Below, in pieces: positions 1-7,331 of a stretch of 10,477 nucleotides of DNA (its first letter is position 1; each line of letters opens with the position of its first letter). Where the stretch lies: assembly GCA_910589335.1 (NCBI GenBank), contig CAJUTW010000047.1:1-10477 (forward strand), given 5' to 3'. Below the pieces are notes generated by a model. That model searched no databases. It was not told the DNA's origin and was given only the letters and a program-made list of their open reading frames with translations. Made by a program: the position numbers and the translations under genes. Origin of the DNA: an uncultured Bacilli bacterium. Its GTDB lineage: Bacteria > Bacillota_I > Bacilli_A > RF39 > UBA660.

Positions 1-448
1 GTATTATCTTAATGAAAACTTTTTTTTTAAAAAGGGTACAATACATGAAGATTTCGGACTAACTCCATTAATAATTATCAAAGCGTCAATTGTTAATTCA
101 ATTAACTACATTGGTTATAATTACTTTCGTCGTAGTGGAAGTATTATGAATACACCTGATTATAAATGGACTCAGAGAAAAGTAAAAGATTTTTATAACC
201 ACTATTTATTTTTAATGAAAGAAATAGAAAAAATAAAAGTAAATAAAAAAGTATTTAAGAGTTTTATCGCAAATAGTATGTTAATGAAAATATGTGAGCT
301 TAACAAGAAAGACTATCATAAATATTTAAAATTATTAAAAAAACAAAGAATATTTGATAATTTATTAGCTGATACCTTCGCAAGAAAAATAAAAATACTT
401 ATAGTTAGAATAAGTCCTAGACTATATTATAAAATTAATGTAAAATGA
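1..448 (+). CDS. Family 2 glycosyltransferase, C-terminal part (5' end outside the window)
   Basis: The open frame runs in from the left edge (first whole codon at base 2) to the TGA at 448, leaving 148 C-terminal residues. The ATG at 146 is an internal methionine, not the start, because the upstream codons in the same frame encode conserved GT2 sequence. The visible part begins with YYLNENFFFKKGTIHEDFGL; the HED triplet followed by a hydrophobic Pro-containing stretch is the usual acceptor-side/catalytic-base region of GT-A fold family 2 enzymes. It is followed by YNYFRRSGSIM, also typical of the C-terminal part of these enzymes. The last ~100 residues are Lys-rich and helical with no membrane segment, so the enzyme is probably cytosolic and adds a sugar to a lipid-linked intermediate. 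The next gene starts 25 bases later on the same strand. Donor and acceptor cannot be read, and the nucleotide-binding N-terminal half is not visible. Confidence 0.88.
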   Translation, partial: YYLNENFFFKKGTIHEDFGLTPLIIIKASIVNSINYIGYNYFRRSGSIMNTPDYKWTQRKVKDFYNHYLFLMKEIEKIKVNKKVFKSFIANSMLMKICELNKKDYHKYLKLLKKQRIFDNLLADTFARKIKILIVRISPRLYYKINVK

Positions 449-460
449 AATTGTAGAAGT

Positions 461-470
461 AAAGGTGAGT
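461..470 (+). promoter_or_regulatory. Ribosome binding site that sets the start at 474
   Basis: AAAGGTGAGT matches the AGGTGA part of the Shine-Dalgarno consensus and lies just upstream of ATG 474. A GTG at 465 is in frame with this ATG but lies inside the Shine-Dalgarno element and has no site of its own, so it is unlikely to be the start. Confidence 0.7.
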
Positions 471-473
471 TGT

Positions 474-1421
474 ATGACAACAAAAAAAGATTTAATATCA
501 CTGATTGTTCCATCTTATAATGAAGAAAAAACTATATCTATTTTTTATGAAGCAACTAACAAAATAACAACTAAAATGAAAAATGTTGATTTTGAATTTT
601 TATTTATAGATGATGGAAGTTGTGATGATACTTTAAAAATTATAAAAGATTTAGCAAAAAAAGATAAGAGAGTAAGGTATATTTCATTTTCAAGAAATTT
701 TGGAAAAGAAAGTGCCATGTATGCTGGACTTGAAAACTCAAAAGGAGATTATGTAGCAATAATGGATGCTGACATGCAAGATCCCCCAGAGATGATAGAA
801 AAAATGTATAATCTTATTCAAAGTGATGGATATGATTGTGTTGCGCTATGTACAAGTTCACATAAAGATTATTCTTTATTAAGAAAAATTTTTACAAATT
901 GTTGGTATAAGTTAATTGGAATTATTTCATCAACTAAACAAGTTCCAGGTGCAAGAGACTTTAGATTAATGAAAAGAAAAGTAGTTAATTCGATAATTAA
1001 TATGAAAGAATATAATCGTTATTCGAAAGGAATATTTTCTTTTGTAGGGTTCGATACTAAATGGATTGACTATGATGCTCCAAATAGAGTAGCTGGTGAA
1101 TCAAAGTTCAATTTCATAAAATTATTTAAATATGCCTTAGAAGGAATTTTAGCCTTCTCAACTATGCCACTTGTTATATCTGCATTTGTTGGATTATTGT
1201 TTTGTTTAATTGCATTTATCGCAATCATTGTGATTATTATAAAAACAATAGTTTTTGGAGACCCAGTAGGAGGGTGGCCTTCACTTGCATGTATAATTAC
1301 ATTAATTGGTGGTATACAAATGTTCTTTTTTGGAATTATGGGAATGTATATGTCAAAATTATATTTAGAAATAAAAAAAAGACCAATTTATATTGTGAAA
1401 GAAACAGAGGAAGAAAATTAA
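474..1421 (+). CDS. Polyprenyl-phosphate glycosyltransferase, DPM1/GtrB type (GT2 with two C-terminal membrane segments)
   Basis: This 315-residue protein should transfer a sugar from a nucleotide sugar to polyprenyl phosphate on the cytoplasmic face, giving a polyprenyl-P-sugar donor for extracytoplasmic transferases. Motifs in order: LIVPSYNEE near residues 10-18, IDDGS (45-49), the metal-binding D98-A-D100 followed by MQDPPE, then GARDFRLM and RVAGESKF, all typical of the DPM1/GtrB/ArnC group. Two membrane segments follow (about residues 230-260 and 268-295), separated by the family's GDPVGGWPS linker. Length is normal (about 310-330). ATG 474 is preferred over an in-frame GTG at 465 because the ribosome binding site overlaps that GTG. 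It lies 25 bases after the preceding GT2 gene and its TAA directly abuts the next ATG, so it is in an operon. The sugar is unknown; glucose, GlcNAc, mannose and galactose are all possible. Confidence 0.92.
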   Translation: MTTKKDLISLIVPSYNEEKTISIFYEATNKITTKMKNVDFEFLFIDDGSCDDTLKIIKDLAKKDKRVRYISFSRNFGKESAMYAGLENSKGDYVAIMDADMQDPPEMIEKMYNLIQSDGYDCVALCTSSHKDYSLLRKIFTNCWYKLIGIISSTKQVPGARDFRLMKRKVVNSIINMKEYNRYSKGIFSFVGFDTKWIDYDAPNRVAGESKFNFIKLFKYALEGILAFSTMPLVISAFVGLLFCLIAFIAIIVIIIKTIVFGDPVGGWPSLACIITLIGGIQMFFFGIMGMYMSKLYLEIKKRPIYIVKETEEEN

Positions 1422-2393
1422 ATGAATAAAGCAGATATTAGTATTATTGTACCTATCTATAATGCTGAAAAATATTTAAATAAATGTATTGATTCTATAA
1501 TTAATCAAACAAAAAAAGAATTAGAAATATTACTTATTAATGATGGATCAACAGATAATAGTGAAAAAATTATAAAAAACTATAAAGATAAAAGAATTAA
1601 ATATTATAAAAATAAAAATCAAGGAATTGGAAAAACAAGAAATTTTGGTATTGAAAAAGCTACTGGAAAATATTTAATGTTTTTAGATAGTGATGATTAT
1701 CTAGAAAAAAATGCTTGTGAAAAGTTTTTTACTAAAATAAATAACAATAATTTAGATATTGTTTTATCAAATTATTATAAAGTTTATAGTAATGGAAATA
1801 TAGAAGAAATATTTGTTCCAAGTTTCAAAGTTTCTTCGTTAAAAGAAAATCCTAATATATTGAGTGAACATTTAGCTCCATGGGCAAAATTATACAGAAG
1901 AGAACTAATAGTAAAAAATAATATTAAATTTATAGAAGAATTAAAATATGAAGATGCACCATTTGTTGCAATTGCTTTAGACAAAGCAACAAAAATAGGT
2001 AAAGTAGAAGAATCTTTAGTTTATTACAATATTCACAATAATAGCGAAACTACAGTAAGAGATGAAAAAGTTTTTGATATTTTAAAAATTATTGATATAA
2101 TTAGAAATTATTTTAAAAATAAAAATTATATTAAAGATATTCTAGATATATTAACAGTTAGAATAATTACCAATTATACAATTCAACAAAGATCACAACA
2201 AGACATAAAATTAGGAATGAAATTTATTGATGAGGCTTTTGATTATCTAAAAAAGGAAATACCTGATTATAAAAAAAGGAAATATTATAAAGATAGATCT
2301 AAAATAAAAGCGATGATAGAAAAAAGAAAAAATTTTACTAAGTTATATTGTAAATTATATTATTTAAAAAATGAAATAGGAGAAAAAATATGA
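1422..2393 (+). CDS. Family 2 glycosyltransferase, soluble
   Basis: This 323-residue protein has a standard N-terminal GT-A domain: ISIIVPIYNAEKYL (residues 6-19), LLINDGSTDNS with DGS at 41-43, a GKTRNFGIEKATGKY segment, and the metal-binding FLDSDDYL with D89-S-D91-D92. A later APWAKLYRREL segment and KYEDAPF (an ED pair near residues 184-185) match the catalytic-base region of WcaA-like enzymes. The last ~100 residues are Lys/Tyr/Ile-rich and helical, without a membrane segment. It probably adds one sugar to an undecaprenyl-pyrophosphate-linked glycan in the cytoplasm. The start abuts the previous stop codon and has GAGGAAG eight bases upstream. Its end overlaps the next gene by four bases (ATGA), which suggests coupled translation. 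Donor and acceptor cannot be assigned. Confidence 0.93.
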   Translation: MNKADISIIVPIYNAEKYLNKCIDSIINQTKKELEILLINDGSTDNSEKIIKNYKDKRIKYYKNKNQGIGKTRNFGIEKATGKYLMFLDSDDYLEKNACEKFFTKINNNNLDIVLSNYYKVYSNGNIEEIFVPSFKVSSLKENPNILSEHLAPWAKLYRRELIVKNNIKFIEELKYEDAPFVAIALDKATKIGKVEESLVYYNIHNNSETTVRDEKVFDILKIIDIIRNYFKNKNYIKDILDILTVRIITNYTIQQRSQQDIKLGMKFIDEAFDYLKKEIPDYKKRKYYKDRSKIKAMIEKRKNFTKLYCKLYYLKNEIGEKI

Positions 2394-4135
2394 AAATGAA
2401 AAAATCGAAAAATATTTTGCAAGATATAATTAATAATGATTCACTAAATTTATTTACAATGTTATCTGGATATTTTTTATTAGTTTTAATAATTTATACA
2501 TTTTTTAAGTTGCTAAATTTTAAAAATTGTCTAGGAATTGTTCAAGCAATAAGTATAATTACGCCAATTGTTATTTATCTATTATATAGTTTAAAAAAGA
2601 AAAAAATTAAAACAATAAGTATTATATTAGGAAGTTATTTTTTTCTAACATTACTTCTTCCATTTATTTATACAAAAACATATGATTTAACAGTTGATGG
2701 TAATTCTTATCACAAAACAGCAATCGCATTTATAAAAAACGGATGGAATCCGTTCTATGAGAGTGCAAGAGATTTTCAAAAGAACAATAATAAAGTTATA
2801 AAAATTTCTAAAGATACAAAATTAGATTTATGGATAGAACATTACCCAAAAGCAACATGGATATTAGCAGCAACTATTTATAATATGACAGGAAATATCG
2901 AAAGTGGAAAATGTATTACAATGATTTTTTCAATAATGTTATTTCTTATAAGTTTTAATATTTTAAAAAATATAATTAATAAAAATTGGGCATTTATTAT
3001 TTCATTATTAGTTGTATTAAATCCTATTGTCTTAGCACAATTATTTACATATTATGTAGATGGTTTAATGGGAATTTTATTTCTTATAGAAATCTTATTA
3101 TTATTTTTAGTCGAGCCAAAACAGAAAACAAATAAGTTAATATGGATAAATATAATTACTATATGTACAGTTTTTACCAATTTGAAATATACTGGTTTAC
3201 TATGTTCTGGAGTTATAGCTGCAACATTCTATTTTTATTGGTTGATTAAATATCGAAAAGATAAAGAATTCTTTTTAATTTTTAAAAGAATAACAATTAA
3301 TTTTATTATAACTTTTATAACTGCAATTTTTCTTGTAGGAGCAAACTCATATATAAAAAATACTCTTGATCATCATAATCCTTTATATCCTATTATTGGT
3401 AAAAATAAAGTTGATATTATTACAACAATGCAACCCAAATCATTTAAGAATAAAAATATGATAGAAAAATTTGTTATTTCCTTATTTTCTAAATCTGAAA
3501 ATGTTACTTATGGAGAAAAAGAACCTACCATAAAATATCCATTTAAACTGTATAAAACAGAAATTGATGAACTACATGCTGCCGATTTAAGAATAGGTGG
3601 TTTTGGTCCTTTATTTGCACTTATAACAATAATTACAACTCCAATTTTTATATATTTAGTTTTTAAAGTTACAAAAAAAGATAAAGAAATATCATCATAT
3701 ATATTTTTATCATTAATAAGTATTATAGTTAGTTCAATTTTAGTAGGAGAAAATTGGTGGGCAAGATATGTTCCTCAATTATACTTAATTCCTATTGGAA
3801 CAATATTTTTATTAATATATATAAGAAAATATAATGAAAAAATTAAAATTAATAAATTAGCAACATTAATTTCTTTAATAGTAATTATAGCTAACATGTC
3901 TATCTTTGCATATATAAAATATCGAGAAATAAAAACATTTAATGAAATAACAGAAGATATTAAAATTATGAAAAATACAAAAAATCTTAATTTAAAATTA
4001 GGAGGATTTCCAGATTTATATGGATATTTCTATACTCTAAATGATAATGGTGTTAAATATACTATAAAAAATAATATCAAAGAAGAAAATATGAAATTCA
4101 AATATAGTTGGAGAATAGTGGTGGAAGAAAAATGA
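2390..4135 (+). CDS. Multi-pass GT-C-like membrane glycosyltransferase
   Basis: This 581-residue protein has three predicted membrane segments (about 24-43, 49-67, 73-93) before a polar loop with TVDGNSYH (D103). About eight more hydrophobic segments follow, ending in a C-terminal polar tail. With a cytoplasmic N terminus, three segments put D103 outside, which is where GT-C enzymes carry their catalytic acidic residue. Other conserved points are HYPKATW (151-157), GNIESGKC, NPIVLAQL followed by YYVDG (D224), a HHNPLYPIIGK segment, and RIGGFGPLFA. The same order of motifs recurs in the C-terminal 575 residues of the protein encoded at 5001-7325, so the two are paralogs; this copy lacks the HAD domain. 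The likely role is transfer of a sugar from polyprenyl phosphate to a surface polymer outside the membrane. AGGAG lies seven bases before ATG 2390; an in-frame ATG at 2396 is an alternative. GT-C assignment is by topology and motif logic; a polymerase or other polyprenyl-sugar membrane enzyme is possible. Confidence 0.75.
   Translation: MKMKKSKNILQDIINNDSLNLFTMLSGYFLLVLIIYTFFKLLNFKNCLGIVQAISIITPIVIYLLYSLKKKKIKTISIILGSYFFLTLLLPFIYTKTYDLTVDGNSYHKTAIAFIKNGWNPFYESARDFQKNNNKVIKISKDTKLDLWIEHYPKATWILAATIYNMTGNIESGKCITMIFSIMLFLISFNILKNIINKNWAFIISLLVVLNPIVLAQLFTYYVDGLMGILFLIEILLLFLVEPKQKTNKLIWINIITICTVFTNLKYTGLLCSGVIAATFYFYWLIKYRKDKEFFLIFKRITINFIITFITAIFLVGANSYIKNTLDHHNPLYPIIGKNKVDIITTMQPKSFKNKNMIEKFVISLFSKSENVTYGEKEPTIKYPFKLYKTEIDELHAADLRIGGFGPLFALITIITTPIFIYLVFKVTKKDKEISSYIFLSLISIIVSSILVGENWWARYVPQLYLIPIGTIFLLIYIRKYNEKIKINKLATLISLIVIIANMSIFAYIKYREIKTFNEITEDIKIMKNTKNLNLKLGGFPDLYGYFYTLNDNGVKYTIKNNIKEENMKFKYSWRIVVEEK
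4120..4127 (+). promoter_or_regulatory. Ribosome binding site that sets the start at 4132
   Basis: GGTGGAAG lies shortly before ATG 4132 and inside the end of the preceding gene. An in-frame TTG at 4108 would add eight residues (MENSGGRK) that are unlike the family. The ATG gives the usual UbiA N terminus and the same four-base ATGA overlap seen at two other junctions in the operon. Confidence 0.6.
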
Positions 4136-5004
4136 AAAATTATATAAAATTAATAAGAGTTAAACATTGGTTAAAAAATTTTTTGATTTTTTTACCAGCA
4201 TTTTTTAGTATTAATATATTTAATAAAAGTTATATAGCTACTTGTAGTTTAGGGTTTTTAGTTTTTTGTTTTGCATCTTCAATAATTTATATTTTAAATG
4301 ATATTAATGATATTGAAAAAGATAGATTACATCCTGTAAAAAAACATAGACCACTAGCATCTAATAGAATATCCAAAAAACAAGCATATTTTATTATAAT
4401 TCTCTTAATATTTATTATTTCAATGATTATCTTCTTTTTATATAAAAATACTAAAAACATTTTTGTAATCTTAATTCCTTTAATCTACATAATTTTAAAT
4501 ATTTTTTATAGTAAAGGTTTTAAAAATATTCCAATAATTGATGTTGTAATTTTAGTATCAGGTTTTGTTTTAAGAGTAATGTATGGTGGAGAGGTAATAA
4601 ACGTTGAAGTTTCTAAATATCTATATTTAATGATAATTTTTGGATCATTTTATTTAGGATTTGGAAAAAGAAGAAATGAAATAATAAAAAATGGCAATAA
4701 AGGAAGAAAAGTACTAGAATATTATAATAAAGATTTTTTAGATAAAAATATGTATGTATGTTTAGCATTAGCAATAGTTTCTTATACTCTATGGTGTGTT
4801 GATAAAACAACTATAACTAGAATTGGTAATGACTATTTATTTTGGACAATTCCAATAGTAATGGTTATATTACAATTATATAGCTTAAATATAGAAGGTA
4901 ACTCACATGGTGATCCAATAGAAGTTGTATTAGCAGACAAAAAATTAATTATTGTTATAATAATTTATATAATAGTGATGGGAGGTTTGTTGTATTTATT
5001 ATGA
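4132..5004 (+). CDS. UbiA-family polyprenyl-phosphate 5-phosphoribosyltransferase (DPPR synthase-like)
   Basis: This 290-residue integral membrane prenyltransferase has about nine membrane segments. It carries the first UbiA Asp motif as N56-D57-x2-D60-x3-D64, followed by RLHPVKKHRPLAS, and a second motif from D137 to R148 (DVVILVSGFVLR). The N-terminal RVKHWLKNFLIFLPAFF, the FGKRRNEI segment (about 177-184) and a C-terminal GDPIEVVLADK are features of the decaprenyl-phosphate phosphoribosyltransferase branch (mycobacterial Rv3806c, rhizobial NoeC) rather than of menaquinone or heme enzymes. The known reaction of that branch is PRPP + polyprenyl phosphate giving polyprenyl-phosphoryl-5-phosphoribose + PPi, on the cytoplasmic side. 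The next gene starts with a HAD phosphatase domain that could remove the 5-phosphate, which supports this role over quinone synthesis. It overlaps both neighbours by four bases. The start is ATG 4132, not the in-frame TTG 4108. The product is inferred from family and context. Confidence 0.86.
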   Translation: MKNYIKLIRVKHWLKNFLIFLPAFFSINIFNKSYIATCSLGFLVFCFASSIIYILNDINDIEKDRLHPVKKHRPLASNRISKKQAYFIIILLIFIISMIIFFLYKNTKNIFVILIPLIYIILNIFYSKGFKNIPIIDVVILVSGFVLRVMYGGEVINVEVSKYLYLMIIFGSFYLGFGKRRNEIIKNGNKGRKVLEYYNKDFLDKNMYVCLALAIVSYTLWCVDKTTITRIGNDYLFWTIPIVMVILQLYSLNIEGNSHGDPIEVVLADKKLIIVIIIYIIVMGGLLYLL

Positions 5005-7325
5005 TAAATGGCTATGATTTTGATGGAACAATTTATGATGGTGATTCATCAGTAGATTTTTATTTTTATTGTTTAAAAAAAAATAAGACAATTCTGTTAT
5101 GTTTACCAATTCAATTATATGGATTACTTTTATACATATTAGGTATAAAAGATAAAACATTTTTTAAAGAAAAGTTTTTTTCATTTTTAAAAAAAATAAA
5201 TAATATAGATGATTATGTAAAAGATTTTTGGGAAGATAAAATAAAAAATATAAAATCTTGGTATTTAGAACAAAAAAAATCAAATGACATTATAATATCA
5301 GCTTCACCTGAATTTCTTTTAAAACCTTTAGAAAAAATATTAAAAATAAAGGTAATCGCTACAAAAGTAGATAAAAATACTGGTAAATTTAAATCATTAA
5401 ATTGCCATGATTATGAAAAAATAAAACGTTATGAACAAGAAACAAAAAAGAAAAATAACATTAATAAATTTTATTCTGATTCAATAAAAGCCGATCGACC
5501 ATTATTAGAATACGCAAAAGAAGCATACTTAGTAAGAAAGAATAAAATAGAAAAAATCAATTTAGAAAATATTAAAGAAGAAAAAAGTAATGGATTATTA
5601 ATTGGAATTAACATTTTTTCATTTTTATGTTTTTTATTTATATTTCCAACAATGATGTTTTTTCTTAATATAAACATTAATAAATTTTATTTTCCACTAG
5701 CAATTCTTTTTTCTATAATTCTTCCATTTTTTATGACAAATAAAAATCCAAAAAAAACATTAATTATTTCTAGCATATCTATATTTTTAATTTGTTTTTC
5801 AGTTGTATTTTCAATAAAAATAATTGATACATCTGTCGATGGAAATAGCTATAGAAAAATAACTTCTGGTTTAATGATAGAAGGTTGGAATCCAATAAAA
5901 GAATCAGCTAAGTCATTTAATAAAAGAGAAAAGATTTTACCAAATAAATTATCAAAATTTGGAAATAGAAGTCAATGGTTTTGGATGGATGTTTATCCAA
6001 AAGGACTAGCTACATTTGGTGCAACAATAGAAAAATTTACTGGAAAAATTGAAAGTGGTAAATGTTACACATTACTAACTATGATAGTTATATTCTTTGT
6101 ATATAACCATTATCTAAAATATTTTTTAAAAAAGAATCAAAGTACAATATTAAGTTTTATATTAGCAATAAATCCAGTTTCATTATGTCAGCTAAGAACG
6201 TTTTACGTTGATGCAGCTTTAAGTAATATTGTTTTAATTGCACTAGGATTTATATTATTATATTTTAAAGAAAATAACAAAGAAAAAAAATGGTATATTC
6301 CATTAATTGCATTATCGATTATATATATTTTCAATATTAAATTTAATGGAGTTCTATATATTGGTATAATAACGTTATCAATGTGGTTAATAGTTTTAAT
6401 TAATAATATAAAAAATAAAAATTACAAAGAAAGCAAGTATATATTTGTTACTTTTGTCTTATCAATTATTATTTCAATATTTCTAGGATTCTCTCCATAT
6501 ATCAGTAATATTTATCGTTATCATGAATTTTTACCTGGAATTACTGGAGATTCAACTTCAGCAACAGGAGCTATCACAGCATCAACTGCAAATAAATCGA
6601 GTCTAGAAATTTTCTATATTAATATATTTTCTAAAGTAGGAGATTATTGGTCTGATAAAAATCTACCTTTAAAAATTCCTTTCACAATCAGTAAAGAAGA
6701 AATAGAAAATTACTACATTCATGCAGGACAATTTGGTACATTTGGAGCACTATTTGGAGGATTATTTATTTTAATGATAGCAATAGGTTTATATTTAATT
6801 ATAAAATATCACAAGTTATTATTAAATAATAAAAACTCTAAATATATGTTAATTATGGCTATTTTGATATATTTGCAATGTAGTTTATCACCAATTGGAT
6901 TTGGAGGATTAAGATATGTAGCTCATTTCTATATTTTATTTATCTATGTAATAGGGTTAGCTTTATATTTTATTAATAAAACAAAATCTAAAACAAAGAT
7001 AATAGCAAATATAAGTATATATACTATAATTTTAATTTCTATATTAAATGTTATACCTTACTTTAATATTTTTAGAAATGAGCTATATCAAGAAAAAAAT
7101 AGCAGAAGTATACTCTATGAGATTTCCCAAAATAAAAAAGATCTTCAAATTGGACTATCAGTTTTAAGTTCGCATGGTATTTTACTTAATCTAAGAGAAA
7201 ATAATATAAAATATGGTGAATATGAATTTATTGAAGATGGTGATGTGGGAGATGATTATTTGCAAACTTTAAGTTATCAGATTAAATATAAATATAAAAA
7301 TGATGATAAAGTAAAAATGGAGTGA
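5001..7325 (+). CDS. Fusion: N-terminal HAD phosphatase + C-terminal GT-C-like membrane glycosyltransferase
   Basis: This 774-residue protein has two parts. Residues 1-~190 form a HAD-IB hydrolase: YDFDGT with D6 (nucleophile) and D8, motif II IISAS with S100/S102, a likely motif III lysine K140 in CHDYEK, and motif IV YSDSIKAD with D160/D165. All key residues are present. The cap contains a hydrophobic helix (about 31-48) that could contact a lipid substrate. From ~199 on, three membrane segments lead to SVDGNSYR (D280), then DVYPKG, GKIESGKC, FYVDA (D404), FNIKFNG and FGTFGALFGG, with further membrane segments. This part matches the protein encoded at 2390-4135. The HAD part is probably the phosphatase for the UbiA product, and the GT-C part a furanosyl (or other) transferase. 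The start overlaps the UbiA gene by four bases (ATGA); a GGAGG lies 15 bases upstream, so initiation may depend on coupling. There is no sign of a frameshift; the reading frame is continuous. Confidence 0.85.
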   Translation: MINGYDFDGTIYDGDSSVDFYFYCLKKNKTILLCLPIQLYGLLLYILGIKDKTFFKEKFFSFLKKINNIDDYVKDFWEDKIKNIKSWYLEQKKSNDIIISASPEFLLKPLEKILKIKVIATKVDKNTGKFKSLNCHDYEKIKRYEQETKKKNNINKFYSDSIKADRPLLEYAKEAYLVRKNKIEKINLENIKEEKSNGLLIGINIFSFLCFLFIFPTMMFFLNININKFYFPLAILFSIILPFFMTNKNPKKTLIISSISIFLICFSVVFSIKIIDTSVDGNSYRKITSGLMIEGWNPIKESAKSFNKREKILPNKLSKFGNRSQWFWMDVYPKGLATFGATIEKFTGKIESGKCYTLLTMIVIFFVYNHYLKYFLKKNQSTILSFILAINPVSLCQLRTFYVDAALSNIVLIALGFILLYFKENNKEKKWYIPLIALSIIYIFNIKFNGVLYIGIITLSMWLIVLINNIKNKNYKESKYIFVTFVLSIIISIFLGFSPYISNIYRYHEFLPGITGDSTSATGAITASTANKSSLEIFYINIFSKVGDYWSDKNLPLKIPFTISKEEIENYYIHAGQFGTFGALFGGLFILMIAIGLYLIIKYHKLLLNNKNSKYMLIMAILIYLQCSLSPIGFGGLRYVAHFYILFIYVIGLALYFINKTKSKTKIIANISIYTIILISILNVIPYFNIFRNELYQEKNSRSILYEISQNKKDLQIGLSVLSSHGILLNLRENNIKYGEYEFIEDGDVGDDYLQTLSYQIKYKYKNDDKVKME

Positions 7326-7331
7326 TTTACA

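Noticed and set aside
146..448. A 100-residue stand-alone small protein starting at ATG 146
   Set aside because: The same frame is open to the left edge and encodes conserved GT2 sequence (HEDFGL, INYIGYNYFRRSG), so this is the tail of a larger gene.
1202..1429. A 75-residue + strand open frame
   Set aside because: It lies in another frame inside the C-terminal membrane region of the GT2 gene at 474-1421, is rich in Asn/Tyr/Trp without any motif, and would conflict with a well-supported gene.
1784..1984. Short minus-strand open frame; similar ones lie at 4613-4810, 5471-5677 and 7637-7843
   Set aside because: Each is fully antisense to a strongly supported gene and shows no recognisable domain. 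AT-rich genes with few G/C-containing stops commonly give such shadows.
4108..4131. TTG start eight codons upstream of the UbiA gene
   Set aside because: ATG 4132 has its own ribosome binding site, gives the family-typical N terminus, and repeats the ATGA overlap seen at neighbouring junctions.
5001..7325. The HAD-GT-C fusion being a sequencing or assembly error joining two genes
   Set aside because: The frame is continuous with no stop. The linker (about residues 185-200) is a smooth polar, Lys/Glu-rich stretch leading into the first membrane segment, and no independent start or ribosome binding site is apparent there. The paralog starts at the equivalent point, which fits a true domain fusion.
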